In this document: positions 10,601-21,975 of the stretch, piece after piece
Layout: each line of letters opens with the position of its first letter
Position numbering within the stretch: the stretch's first letter is position 1
NCBI RefSeq assembly: GCF_028640845.1
Contig: NC_080546.1
Coordinates: forward strand, 16,892,020-16,956,019
Source of the DNA: Ahaetulla prasina
Taxonomy: Eukaryota; Chordata; Lepidosauria; Squamata; Colubridae
Reading direction: 5' to 3'
Length of the DNA stretch: 64,000 nt
The notes under the pieces: generated by a model
Told to the model about the DNA's origin: nothing
Databases searched by the model: none
The model's input: the letters and a program-made list of their open reading frames with translations, nothing else
Program-made: the position numbers and the translations under genes

Positions 10601-13600
10601 CTTCTCAATAAATTCAAAATTGTGTTTTGAATTAATAGTGTTCATAACTTTCATGGGATATTTTATCTAATCTTTTCACTGTTTTCATTTCTTTCTCTTC
10701 TGAAAAGAGCCAAAAACTTTTTCCCAAAGTTTAACGAGAAGGATGGGCAAGTGGAAAGGAGAAGCCACAGTGGCTTATATAACGTGGAAAATGGAAGGCC
10801 CAGGTACGTGGCACTCTTTAGCTAAGTGGACACTTCTAACTAAGCAATGGCTTAATAACTAGAATTTATTGAATAAACTACAGCTTGCTGGCTTCATAAA
10901 CCACATATAAATCAAAATACCGTTAAGATATTCATCAATATCTAAAGTTACAATCAGTAAATCCACATTTTAATTTAGCGTGATATATGAATTTAGCCTT
11001 TATGCATGAAGATCTGTAACCTGGCCTGCAGTTTCTTTTTCTGGAGCTTAGAGAAATTGGGCCATCATGGTATTGTTAATTTGTATTTTCATTGTGCTTT
11101 CTTTATCCTGGCTGAAGAATTCTGGGGTGGAAGTCCACACATCTTAAAATTGCCAAGTTTGAAAAACACTGGATTACAGCCAGACCTTTTGTTATTTTCA
11201 GGAATCCTGTAGGCAGGACAGGATTAGTGGGACGAGGTCTTCTGGGGCGCTGGGGACCCAATCATGCTGCTGATCCTCTAGTAACAAGGTAAAAAAACAT
11301 GACACAGGCAATATATGTCCACCAAGGATGTTTCATTTCTCACCTAATTTGATTGATTAGGATATTGTTGTAGGAGATGACCATGCTGAGCCTGAGGGAG
11401 GAGTCAAACGCGTCATCAGTCAGGAGTGCCTGCATGCCCACCAGAGATCTAAGTCCAGTCCACCTTGAATGCCTTCTTAATACCCTCTCATTTCCCTTGA
11501 CCATTAGTGGTTCAGATTTTTGTAGAGAACTTAAGCTTGCAATAAACCTTTATACTCATTTGAGCAGCCTGAATCTCCTGATTTCCCTAGCGCTTGATAA
11601 TTGTTGGCTTCTTGATGCTAAACCTGACATTAACCTGCTTATCTTGGTTTTGATTGCTGGTGAGGAAGTGTTTTTGGTCCTTTTGTTTCCTTTTTAGATA
11701 TTTGATTGTCTCTTTTGAATGGTATGTAGATGGCTGATTTGTCTGAGTGCCAGGCTTCCAAAAATTCCCTAGTGTTTTTGGACTTGGCTTGGTCTAGGAT
11801 GCTTAGTTTCCCAGTTGAAACTATGGTTAAATCTGGCCCTGTGTGGCGAAATTAAGGACTTTTCATCATGACTTCTGATTGCTAGTTGGTGTTCACGGAT
11901 GAACTCTGCTAATTTTCTGTCTGTTTGTCCTACATAATGGCTGTTGCAGGCCTTACATTGTATGTCGTAGATGTTTCCTGCTTTTTCTTCTGGGGCTGCT
12001 GGGTTCGTTGATTTACTTAGGACAGTGAGGTCTAACCTTTTTGTTGTCACGTGCTGAAAGCGTGCGCACCTGTACCCATAACGCAATGCACGCATGAACC
12101 CCCCCCCCCGCGTCCTGCCCCCGGCACATGCATGCATGACCTCCCCGCGGTCCTCCCCCATTTTGGGCCTAGTAGGCCTCCCTGCAGCCTCCTGGGAGCA
12201 AAAATAGGCCGTTTTGGACCTAGTAGGCCTCCCTGTTTTGGGCCTAGTTAGCCTCTCTGCACTTATAACCCATAATGCAATACTCACGCGGCTCCCCTGT
12301 GCGTGCTCTGCCCCCCTGCGCATGTGCACTTGACCCCCTGCCTCCCGCGCATTTGCACGCATCTCCCTCATGCGCCCTGCGCATGCGCAGCCGAGATCCA
12401 AAAATCAGTTGGTTGGTGGGAGGTGCATGCACATACATGGTGGGACTGAGCCGGGACAACAGCTCCCGTGCCCACAGAGAGGGCTCTGCATGCCACCTGT
12501 GGTACGTGTGCCATAGGTTCGCCATTACAGACTTAGGATGTTATGGAAGGTTTTAGTTCGTATATGCGCTATAATGATACCTCGGGGTTGTAATAGTCTG
12601 TTGGTAGTTTCTGAGATGTTTTTTATGTATAGCAGTTATCCTTTTCACAGGTTGTGCTATGTTGGGTTAGTGGTCAGGCATTTTTTTTGGTAAAGTTGGC
12701 TATCCATTTTTTGAAAGATGTTGTATAAATGATCTGTTTCCTTTTGTCTGCAGTTCAGGGTTGCTGTAATATGTTTGTGTTCATCTATGCAGATTCTCTT
12801 GTGGGAGGTTGGGTTGTTACTTTGCTAGTGGAGTGGGTGGTTTGATTGGTGTGGGTGGTTTTACGATAGACTTGTATTTCTAGTTCACCATCACTGCCTC
12901 TGCTGATCAGGATATCCAGGAAAGGTAGTGTGTTGTTATTTTCTTCTTCCTTGTGAATTTTATTCCTACACACACAAATTTTATGCACACAAAACCATAA
13001 ATTTTAGTTATGGTTTTGTGTGCATTCTTTAGTTGGTTCTTTTTTATTACGAAAAAGATATTACATAACGTAACATAACATAATAACAGAGTTGGAAGGG
13101 ACCTTGGAGGCCTTCTAGTCCAACCCCCTGCCCAGGCAGGAAACCCTACACCATTTCAGACAAATGGCTATCCAACATTTTCTTAAAAATTTCCAGTGTT
13201 GGAGCATTCACAACTTCTGCAGGCAAGTTGTTCCACTTATTAATTGTTCTAACTGTTAGGAAATTTCTCCTAAGTTGCTTCTCTTCTTGATTAGTTTCCA
13301 CCCATTGCTTCTTGTCCTGTCTTCAGGTGCTTTGGAGAATAGCTTGACTACCTCTTCTTTGTGGCAGCCCCTGAGATATCGGAACACTGCTATCATGTCT
13401 CCCCTAGTCCTTCTTTTCATTAAACTAGACATACCCAGTTCCTGCAACCGTTCTTCATATGTTTTAGTCTCCAGTCCCCTAATCATCTTTGTTGCTCTTC
13501 TCTGCACTCTTTCTAGAGTCTCAATATCTTTTTTTTTTTTATGAAAAAGATCTGCATCCAAATCTGTACTTGGGCATGGGAATATTATTGATTCTAGGAA

Positions 13601-16600
13601 TTTTATTATATCCGTCCTTATGAGTCCTGAAAGCAGTGATCCTGTGACTGTTCCTTTGATTTTTTGCTATATTTATCTAATGGAAAGTACCATATTTTTC
13701 GGCATGTAAGACGCTCCGGACTATAAGACACATCTACCATTTTTGGGAAGGAAAACAAGAAAAATAAATCTGCCTCTGCCTTCCAGCAATTTGCCTCTTT
13801 GCAGCAAATAGCCCATTTCAGTTTCAGCACAGCCTGATTAGCACAAGCAGCTGCTTGTCGGTTGGATCGGCCTTCCGACAATCAGCTGTTTAAGGCTGCA
13901 GGGATTGCCAGAGCAATAGCAATAGCACTTAGACTTATATACCGCTTCATAGTGCTTTTACAGCCCTCTCTAAGCGGTTTACAGAGCCAGCCTATTGGCC
14001 CCAACAATCTGAGTCCTCATTTTACTCACCTCGGAAAGATGGAAGGCTGAGTTAACCTTGAGCTAGCGAGATTTGAACTGCAGCTAGCAGTCAGCTGAAG
14101 TAGCCTGCAGTACTGCAGTCTAACCACTGCGTCACCTTGGCTCTTAAGTGTATAAGATGCACCCAAAATTTCACCCTCTTTTAGAGAGGAAAAGTGTACG
14201 GTACATAATTAGGCAATGGTTGATAAGATGCATGATCCTGATTACAATCTTGGGTGTGCTGTGAAGCAGTGCTGCCAGTCATTCTTTGGCTAATTCTGGA
14301 TCTGCGGATGTGAAAAGGGCTGCGAGATCCAGTAAGATCACGATTCTGTCCTCACCTATTGTCATGTTTTTGATTCTTTGGGGTGGTATAATGAGCAGTT
14401 GTTGGAGTAGTTCAGGGGTGTCAAACTCGCGTCGTCATGGCGTCGTCGCGTGACGTATCGCAGCTTTCCCCCCCTTCACTAAACTGGGCGTGGGTGTGGC
14501 CAGCGTGTGAGTCATCCAGCCCACAGGCTGCGGGTTGAACAGCCCTGAAGTAGTTGCTTCCCTCTATGAGGTGTCCAAATCAATTCTTTAATGATGTTGT
14601 ATGTTGGGATCCCTGATAATGATACAATTGGATAGAGAGGTATGACTGGTTTGTGTGCTTTGGGACATTCATAGAGGTGTAGGAGGATCGGTTCACTGCT
14701 TTTTGTCCACCACTGTTCCTCTTTGTTGATTTAACCTTTCTTGGTCAAGGGTTCTCTTGATCCAGTTGTCTAGTTTGTATTGGATGTAGGGATGTAAGTT
14801 TCTTTGTCTTCTAGTACAGGGGTCTCCAACCTTGACAACTTTAAGACTTGTGGACTTCAGCTTCCAGAATTCCTCAGCCAGCTTTGCTGGCTGAGGTATT
14901 CTGGGAGTTGAAGTCCACAAGTCTTAAAGTTGCCAAGGTTGGAGACCCCTGTTCTAGTAATTTGTTCACTTTTGTTATATAGATGCCCTTGATAACTCTG
15001 GTTTACCCTTTGTCTGCTGGTAGGATGAAATCGAGTTTGACTCGCCTGATCTAGCATTCTTTGCAGTCTTAGAAGGAGCATGTAAAACTACTGGACCCAC
15101 CAACACTGACAGAGCAAGCCACTAGTAAATAAAATGAGAGCAAACCCTACTCCCTTAGTAGCATTGATGATGTTATCTAGTTAGGTAATGAAGCGTCTGC
15201 AAAAAAACAAAACCCCAACCGTGCTCGCAGAGCATCTGTTCCATCCTGAGCTACAAATATTTTATTCTATCTGTAAACAAAAAAGCATGATTCCTTTGCC
15301 AACATGGACTTTTAATTCTACTTTAAATTTTAAAAAAACAAACTATTTTTTTAAAAGAAACTATAACTATATGACTGGTTTAAAGATTGAAGCTTTAATT
15401 TTGGGGAGAAACCCTTGAGGTTGGTGTGGCAAACGTCGGCACTTTCCAGTAATTCTCTGACTCTTTGCCTAACTAATTTTGCTCTGATTGATGAAGTTGT
15501 TTGGATGAACAACGAAATGTTTCAGATTAACCAAGTTTGGTCTAGTTGCCATGAGAATAGAATAGAATTAGGAATAGGAATAGGAATAGGAATAGGAATA
15601 GGAATAGGAATAGGAATAGGAATAGAATAGAATAGAATAGAATAGAATAGAATAGAATAGAATAGAATAGAATAGAATTTTTATTGGCCAAGTGTGATTG
15701 GACACACAAGGAATTTGTCTTGGTGTGTATGCTCTCAGTGTACATAAAAGAAAAGAAAGAAAAGATACCTTCATCAAGAATCATAAGGTATAACACAATG
15801 ATAGTCATAGGGTACAAATAAGCAATCAGGAAACAATCAGTATCAATATAAATTGTAAGGATACAAGCAACAAAGTTACAGTTACAGTCGTACAGTCATA
15901 AGTGGCAGGAGATGGATGATGGGAACGATGAGAAGATTAATAGTAGTCCAGATTTAGTAAATAGTTTGACAGTGTTGAGGGAATTATTTGTTTAGCAGAG
16001 TGATGGCTTTTGGGTAAAAACTATTCTTGTGTCTAGTTGTTCTGCTGTGCAGTGCTCTGTAGCGTTGTTTTGAGGGTAGGAGTTGAAACAGTTTATGTCC
16101 AGGATGCGACGGGTCTGTAAATATTTTCACAGCCTTCTTTTTGACTCTTGCAATATACAGGTCCTCAATGGAAGGCAGATAGGTAGCCATTGTTTTTTCT
16201 GCAGTTCTAATGATTCTCTGAAGTCTGTGTCTGTTTTCTAGGGTTGCACAACCAAACCAGACAGTTACAGACAGTCATAAGTGGCAGGAGATGGATGATG
16301 GGAACGATGAGAAGATTAATAGTAGTCCAGATTTAGTAAATAGTTTGACAGTGTTGAGGGAATTATTTGTTTAGCAGAGTGATGGCTTTTGGGTAAAAAC
16401 TATTCTTGTGTCTAGTTGTTCTGCTGTGCAGTGCTCTGTAGCGTTGTTTTGAGGGTAGGAGTTGAAACAGTTTATGTCCAGGATGCGACGGGTCTGTAAA
16501 TATTTTCACAGCCTTCTTTTTGACTCTTGCAATATACAGGTCCTCAATGGAAGGCAGATAGGTAGCCATTGTTTTTTCTGCAGTTCTAATGATTCTCTGA

Positions 16601-19600
16601 AGTCTGTGTCTGTTTTCTAGGGTTGCACAACCAAACCAGACAGTTACAGAGGTGCAGATGACAGACTCAATAATTCCTCTGTAGAACTGGATCAGCAGCT
16701 CCTTGGGCAGTTTGAGTTGGCGCAGAAAGAACATTCTTTGTTGTGCTTTTTTGATGATGTTTTTGATGTTAGCTGTCCATTTTAGATCTTGCGATATGGT
16801 AGGACCTAGAAATTTGAAGGTCTCTAATGTTGAAACTGTGTTGTCTAGTATTGTAAGAGGTGGAAGTATGGAAGGGTTTCTCCTGAGGTCTACCACCATT
16901 TCTATGGTTTTGAGTGTGTTCAGTTCCAGATTGTTCCGGTCACATTACGAGGCTAGTTGTTCAACCTCCCATCTGTATGCGGATTCATCATTGTCTTGAA
17001 TGAGACCGATCACTGTTGTATCATCTGTGAGCTTCAGTAGTTTAACAGATGATTCAACCTTTAGACATCTTTAGCATGATGATTGAATCTTCATTGACAT
17101 CATAGCTGGTTTAGGTTTTCTGCCAGTTCAAATCTAGTGTTCTGGATTTGTACACATGCTAATTCCTAATCATGGTTTAACATCAAGGGAATGAACTTTG
17201 AACTTTGAACCATATATTTACTCCCCTCTGTCCTCTTCAACTCTTCCTTTATTTACATGCTGTAGCTGCAAATTTATGCAATCAATTTGACCTTGTGGTG
17301 GGTAGAAGATTATGCCAACATGTGCTCCCTGGGCCTATGTGCTGTTGTAACATGCTGCATTTCTTCTTGAATTTTGAGGGCTTAATGATCTTCTTGGTGC
17401 AACTTTCAGATGGAAGAGAGATGGCAGTGGCAATAAAACAGCTCATCCGATATCTGGTAAAAACATCTTACAGTTTATTGCAATCAAAAGGAAGGACTGT
17501 GGAGAATGGGCCATTCCTGGGGTGAGAAGAAGAACAATGAGTTAATTTGTTTTCAGAAAAAATATCTCCATGTCTGAAATATGTGTGTACAGTATATGTT
17601 TCCGTGTGTTCCAGTTTATTTATTAGCTAAGCAATGTGAAGGGCAATTTGCAAAATTGTTTGCAAAAAGATAATCCTCTTTGTGGTAATAATTTGTGAAC
17701 AAGGCTGCTGCAGAAGCTACACTGTACCTCCCGCTGTTTTAACGGTTTTAATGACATTTGTCAGAAACACTTATAAGCTGCCCTGTGAAATTGCAATTTG
17801 GGAGAGAGATGTGCAATTTCTCAAAGCAAATAAACAACTTCCCCCTTTCATTCTGTAATAATCAGCCTGTTATTATAAATTTGTTATAAATAACAAATAT
17901 GCAAATCACCCTCTTCTACAAACCCATAGATGGTTCTGCAAGGGAAAATATATAACTAATCAAAGTATTTCTTGAGTATAGGCATCCAAGAGGAGCTACA
18001 AAGTCTTCAAAATGACACATCATGTATGTCATGTCAACATTGTGGAAGTGATGCTAATTACCTACCTATCACATTAGCATCTGGTGTTCAGTTTATGAGA
18101 GTTCTTATCTTTGTGTTGTTCTTATAGTACATACAGCATTACCCCACCTATCTTTTCCCAATAGCTATTATTGATTATGTGCCTGAACATTACATAACGG
18201 ATTATGATCTTCCTTTAGGGAATGGTGGACCCAGGGGAGAAATTATCTGCTGCTCTAAAGCGAGAATTTAGTGAAGAGGCCTTGAACTCTTTGCAGAAAA
18301 CGAAGGCGGAGAAAGAAGAGATGGAGAAACACCTGAATCAACTCTTCAGTCAGGATCCCTTTGTGGTAAGTGATCCTTCTTGTGTTTTTAAGCTCCATTT
18401 TAAATATTAAATGGAAAGATTGCTGAGAGACCGCAAGTAAATTGGGACGTTATTAATTTCTCCGCTTATAAACCCTGAATAGCAGGTAAAATGGCAACCT
18501 TTAGCTCACTCAGCAAAACAGATTTAGTTAAATTGGCTTGAAATTGGATGCCCCATTTTACAGTGGTTTTCATTCCCGTCTGTGATGTTATGAAGGAGAG
18601 CCTGGCTTGGCTCAGTTTCACACTCCCTCCAGTTATTTAACATCTAACATGAAGTTTTGGGCACGGGATCATTTGTTGATTTAACATATAAAACTATTAT
18701 GACTAGGCGCCAAGTTATCTGCGCTTCGATGGAGTCAGCCCAAGTCCAGCTACTTTGATGTTACTAGCTGTTGTGCATTTTCAGTTTAGATCAGCAAGCT
18801 TTGGAAGCCACATCTTGCTCTGGAATAGCCTCTCACGGGGAGTTCATTTGGCTCCAACATTAACTACCTTCTGGAAACAGCTGAAAACTGGGTTTTTTCG
18901 GAAGGTTGATTCCTTCCGAATCAACCTTCCCAATTCTTGATTGCGGGCTGATGCCGGATGCTGTCTATATCGTACTTTTTTTTTTCATTAGAGATAATTA
19001 TATTGTTATTCTTATTTGTGAGTTGCCAAGATGATGTGGTTGGTGGGATATAAATCTGATTAATAAATAAATACGACAGTAAATAGAATGTAACTCCTCA
19101 TCCTGAATGTCCTGTATTTTGCTTTTTTTTTTTTTTTTAGGCTTATAAAGGGTATGTGGATGATCCTCGCAATACTGACAATGCTTGGATGGAAACAGAA
19201 GCAATAAACTATCACGATGAATCTGGTGAGAAACGAGGCCTGCGTAATAAAATCTTTGATCATAATTCAGCAGCGTTGATTATAGTATCACACAATATCT
19301 TTGTACTGACTTAGTTCTGTTTTTCTATTAACGGTAAGACAGTTCAGGAAACAGGCTTTTGATGTCAGTTTTTATATTAGATTGAGATACAAGAATTCTC
19401 AGCCTAGTTCTGCTTCAGGTTAAGACTTTCTTCCAACTAGATCTGTATTGGCCATATGGATACAGGTACTCCTCGACTTATAACCAACATTGAGCCCAAA
19501 ATTTCCATTGCTAAGTGAGACAGTGACTTTTGTGGGTCTAGGACAGCTCGCCATGGCCAACTTGAAGAAATGGTGGAACAGAACCATTAAAGAAAAGGTG

Positions 19601-21038
19601 CCAAAGGAAGGACAAAATGTAATGTGAATAACAAAAATTGAAATACTTTTAAAATTATTTTGAGTAATTAAATTGAATTATTGGATTGTCCCGCGATGAG
19701 TCGGCTGTGGCGAATTGGCCATGGCGAGTTGTCCCATTCTGGATTTTTGCCCCATTTTCTTGGCACTTTCTTGCCACCATTATTATTCGCTTAACAACTA
19801 CAGTTTTTAAGTTAGCGATACGGTTGTTAAATGAATCTGTCTTTCCTATTGACTTTGCTTGTCAGAAGGTTGCAAAAGGTGATCACATGATCCTGGGACA
19901 CTGCCACATTCATAAATGCATGCCAGTTGCCAAGCATCTGAATTTTGATCACATGGCCACGGGGACGTTACAACAGTTGTAAATGTGAAAAACAGTCATA
20001 AGTCACTTTTGTCAATGCTGTTGTAACTTCAAACGGTCACTAAACAAATAACTGTAAGTAGTGATTATCCTTTATTTTAGATAAGATCCTAATCCAGGTT
20101 AGGATGTCAGAGATTGAATTCAGGATCTCTTGTTGCAAAGCATATGCTCTACTACAGGGCTATGGCTCTTCCTACTGAGTCTGATTTTGAGGGATAATTG
20201 ATAGGCATTCCATCATCAAAAAATTCCTACTAGCTCTAAGACAGAGGTAGGGAACTATGACCCCTTTATGACTTGTGGACTTCAATTCCTAGAATTCCTG
20301 AGCCAGCATCCCCACCCTTGCTCTGTTACGATTTCAGTCATAACAGAAAATTCAGCAACAATAATAGCATTAGCACTTAGATTTATATACTGCTTTACAG
20401 TGCTTTATAGCCCTCTCTAAGCAGTTTACAGCAGGAGTCTCCAACCTTGGTCCCTTTAAGACTTGTGGACTTCAACTCCCTAAGTTCCTCAGCCAGCTTT
20501 GCTGGCTGAGGGACTCTGGGAGTTGAAGTCCACAAGTCTTAAAGGGACCAAGGTTGGAGACCCTTGGTTTACAGAGTCAGCTTATTGCCCCCAACAATCT
20601 GGGTCCTTATTTTACCCACCACAGAAGGATGGAAGGCTGAGTCAACCTTGAGCCTGGTGAGATTTGAACTGCCAAATTACAGGCAGCCAGCAGTCAACAG
20701 AAATAGCCTGCAGTACTGCACTCTAACCACTGCACTACCATGGATCATGCTTTGGTTCCATGCTTTTTGGTAGAAGCTGGTACAGATTGGAAGGAGAAGG
20801 AAATGAAATGCCAGCCCATTTTGTAGAATAGAAAGAGGCAAGAAAGCAGATGAGTTCCATAATCTCTCTCTTTGTATTAACAGGTGAAGCCATGAAGAAT
20901 TTACACCTGGAAGCAGGAGACGATGCTGGGAAAGTGAAATGGGTGGATATTAGCGAAAAACTTACACTGTATGCCAGCCACTCTGACTTTGTCCGACTGG
21001 TAGCAGAGAAAAGAGGAGCTCACTGGAAGGAAGACTAA
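7557..21038 (+). CDS. NUDT9: NUDT9, mitochondrial ADP-ribose pyrophosphatase (eight-exon CDS)
   Basis: NUDT9 hydrolyses ADP-ribose to AMP and ribose 5-phosphate using Mg2+. Coding exons are 7557-7684, 8991-9227, 10708-10803, 11202-11288, 17410-17521, 18219-18365, 19141-19225 and 20884-21038. They sum to 1047 nt, or 348 codons plus stop, against about 350 residues in mammals, and every junction keeps frame. The N-terminus ([20 protein letters not shown]) is basic and hydrophobic like a mitochondrial presequence. Family landmarks are [56 protein letters not shown] and [12 protein letters not shown]. The Nudix box starts at about residue 221 (GMVDPGE, then REFSEEAL); the catalytic Glu pair is present, and Ser replaces Gly inside REFGEE. 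I see no frameshift or premature stop. TRPM2, whose tail is homologous, is excluded by length and the REF..EE box. Confidence 0.96.
8095..8196 (+). mobile_element. LINE 3' tail fragment with AAAAT repeat
   Basis: GATAGGTGGCATATAAATTTAG followed by AAATA/AAAAT units is typical of a CR1/L2-type LINE 3' end. Confidence 0.5.
8692..8851. mobile_element. Short hAT-like element with perfect 8-bp target duplication
   Basis: Termini CAGTGGTCCCCAA and TTGGGGACTCCTG are inverted, and both flanks read CATTAAAT. The body has no coding capacity. Confidence 0.75.
8991..9227 (+). CDS. NUDT9: NUDT9 coding exon 2
   Basis: Acceptor TATTTCTGCAG, donor GG|GTGAGT, phase 2 at both ends. It encodes [18 protein letters not shown] through WADPDI, a strongly conserved NUDT9 segment. 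Confidence 0.96.
10055..10420. mobile_element. Family C hAT-like variant
   Basis: It runs from AGTGGTGAAATGTAAAATTTG to GCATTTCACCCCTG. The centre holds a large inverted repeat around CTGACGATCCCAGCTGAGC, so the RNA would fold into a hairpin. Confidence 0.6.
10708..10803 (+). CDS. NUDT9: NUDT9 coding exon 3
   Basis: Acceptor TCTTCTGAAAAG, donor CCCAG|GTACGTG, phase 2 at both ends. It encodes [19 protein letters not shown] and VENGRP. Confidence 0.95.
11202..11288 (+). CDS. NUDT9: NUDT9 coding exon 4
   Basis: Acceptor GTTATTTTCAG, donor ACAAG|GTAAAA. It encodes [20 protein letters not shown] and HAADPLVT. The next intron, about 6.1 kb, is the longest in the gene and is filled by a broken Penelope element and a Rex1-like LINE. 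Confidence 0.96.
11370..11560. other. Unassigned intron 4 sequence
   Basis: It contains CCTGAGGGAGGAGTCAAACG and similar sequence with no ORF or terminus I can place. It may be an LTR fragment adjoining the Penelope element. Confidence 0.25.
12040..12535. mobile_element. Family D GC-rich hAT-like element
   Basis: It begins at TTGTCACGTGCTGAAAGCG and ends GGTTCGCCATTACAG. The interior is CpG- and GCATGC-rich, unlike its surroundings. It splits the Penelope endonuclease from its RT. Confidence 0.6.
13062..13560 (-). mobile_element. CR1-like LINE 3' end
   Basis: The minus strand encodes a CR1 RT C-terminus ([20 protein letters not shown], then [16 protein letters not shown]) and ends in a TTATG-type tail at 13062-13085. 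It is the best-preserved copy of this family here. Confidence 0.85.
13690..14190. mobile_element. MITE with internal tRNA-derived SINE
   Basis: The left part has CCATATTTTTCGGCATGTAAG and the right part GTGTATAAGATGCACCCAAAA, the two ends of a TATTTTTCGG-type MITE. A SINE in minus orientation (about 13906-14145), ending in AGCAATAGCAATAG, separates them. Confidence 0.6.
14816..14953. mobile_element. Family B palindromic hAT-like element
   Basis: It runs from CAGGGGTCTCCAACCTTGAC to GGTTGGAGACCCCTG. The two arms are nearly perfect inverted repeats around GCCAGCTTTGCTGGC, and both flanks read TTCTAGTA (8-bp target duplication). Confidence 0.85.
15555..17060 (-). mobile_element. Rex1-like LINE with GAATA/GGAATA tail and internal duplication
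   Basis: The minus-strand ORF 16363-16899 encodes a Rex1-type RT C-terminus ([19 protein letters not shown], then [20 protein letters not shown]). It ends in a compound microsatellite: GGAATA units at about 15570-15624, then GAATA units to about 15678. A 379-bp segment containing the ORF end is present twice in tandem (offset between 15984 and 16363). The 5' part of the LINE is missing. Confidence 0.85.
17410..17521 (+). CDS. NUDT9: NUDT9 coding exon 5
   Basis: Acceptor GCAACTTTCAG, donor CCTGGG|GTGAGA. It encodes WKRDGSGNK through [12 protein letters not shown], leading into the Nudix box, and ends in phase 0. Confidence 0.96.
18219..18365 (+). CDS. NUDT9: NUDT9 coding exon 6 with Nudix box
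   Basis: Acceptor CTTCCTTTAG, donor TTTGTG|GTAAGT, phase 0 at both ends. It encodes [17 protein letters not shown] then [10 protein letters not shown], the metal-binding Nudix helix-loop. Confidence 0.97.
18680..19080 (+). mobile_element. Decayed CR1-like LINE 3' fragment
   Basis: It shows the conserved end AAGATGATGTGGTTGGTGGG, then ATATAAATCTGATTAATAAATAAATA. A short hairpin (GGAAGGTTGATTCC and its complement) lies at about 18898-18930. Confidence 0.55.
19141..19225 (+). CDS. NUDT9: NUDT9 coding exon 7
   Basis: The acceptor follows a long T tract; donor ATCTG|GTGAGA, phase 1. It encodes [20 protein letters not shown] and AINYHDES. Confidence 0.97.
19465..20060. mobile_element. Family A DNA transposon with a nested MITE
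   Basis: It starts CAGGTACTCCTCGACTTATA and includes the family's AAGTCACTTTTGTCAATGCTG region. Nested at about 19536-19738 is a second element whose ends are inverted (AGGACAGCTCGCCATGGCC and GGCCATGGCGAGTTGTCC); the same unit recurs at 50.1-50.4 kb. Confidence 0.6.
20345..20748 (-). mobile_element. tRNA-derived SINE split by a family B element
   Basis: The SINE head on the minus strand is at about 20640-20748 (GGTTAGAGTGCAGTACTGCA) and its tail at about 20345-20435. A family B element (about 20434-20566) sits inside, flanked by GTTTACAG on both sides, an 8-bp target duplication. Confidence 0.8.
20884..21038 (+). CDS. NUDT9: NUDT9 coding exon 8 and stop
   Basis: Acceptor TTTGTATTAACAG. It encodes [20 protein letters not shown] to AHWKED and stops at TAA 21036-21038. 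The 3' UTR follows, with an AATAAA signal at 21370-21375. Confidence 0.97.
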
Positions 21039-21369
21039 CTTTCATTGCCATGATGGGACTAACATTAAACCATAAACTTTCAGATGGTAATGTAGTAGGA
21101 GAATGGGAAGAAAATGCTTTTTAGGACATTGTTGGTCCATGATTTAAAGATGCAAGATTTCACACGTAAAAATGTTTAGTGTGGGTTACATTATCCCTTT
21201 TTAATCAAGTATGGGTGTATTTGTTGTATACTTGTTTTGTACAGAAAATAGATGAGTAAAATTGAGTTTTTTTGTGGTCCACCGGTAATATTGTTGAAAG
21301 ATATTTACAGCTGCCAAAAATCTTTGTAGTTGTTGGCTAATTGAACAGCTTGAATGTGTGCCTTTTGAG

Positions 21370-21375
21370 AATAAA
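21370..21375 (+). terminator. NUDT9 polyadenylation signal
   Basis: The first AATAAA after the stop lies about 330 nt downstream. Other AATAAA motifs at about 21504 and 21610 could give longer ends that would run into the convergent gene. Confidence 0.65.
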
Positions 21376-21549
21376 AATATCTCTACCTTATTGACTTGAC
21401 ATCATGTTTCAGTTACGCTTTTGTGAGCTACTATGCAATGATGCAATGAACAGGAGCAGTAAAAATGTGCAAATTAAACTTGTGCAACTTTGCTTCAGAG
21501 AGAATAAATGATGCTCATTTCAATTCCATAAACATATGTACATGTATTA

Positions 21550-21975
21550 CACTGGTTTGTATTATTTATTTAGGCGGTTTTTTTATTAGAGAGGTAATGC
21601 ATTTGTGCAATAAACCCAACAAAATATATTAGCTTGGAAGCTGTGAGTCATTTCAGTAAAATGAAATCAGGTAAATTGGCAAATCAAAGCTTATGGTTTC
21701 TTTTAAAAACTCCATATGTTTAAGCTTGAGCAAGAGAATTCTGTACTTTACCAAAGTTATCATTGCCTTATATTAGATGGTTTTACATATCATTCAGCAC
21801 CTAACTTCACAATAGAAACGTACATTGTTATAAATGAAATGAAGACAGTTTCTTAAAAACATTTAGAGTAAATACAGCATTTAGAATGCATTAAAGCTGT
21901 GGTTTGGCAACTGTAGCAGGAAATTAGAAATAGGTAAGTCTTCTTGGATGATCTCTCTCACAATTGCATTGTCAC
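21550..21975 (-). other. SCPP-like gene last exon, 3' UTR
   Basis: The acceptor is at 21976-21977 after a T-rich tract (TTTTATTTCTAAAG). AATAAA signals on the minus strand at 21582-21587 and 21565-21570 would end it near 21550. It faces the NUDT9 3' end with a gap under 200 bp. Confidence 0.5.

Larger units (their letters stand above)
11560..15200 (-). mobile_element. Penelope-like element shattered by later insertions
   Basis: Read on the minus strand, the pieces keep Penelope order: N-terminal region (about 15.2-14.2 kb), RT C-terminal region (12785-12988, with [20 protein letters not shown]), then a GIY-YIG endonuclease (11.9-12.03 kb, [20 protein letters not shown]). Later arrivals interrupt it: a GC-rich family D element (12040-12535), a CR1 3' end (13062-13560), a MITE (13690-14190) with its own SINE, and a family B element (14816-14953). 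No intact ORF remains. It is a different lineage from the copy at 6.2 kb. Confidence 0.8.
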
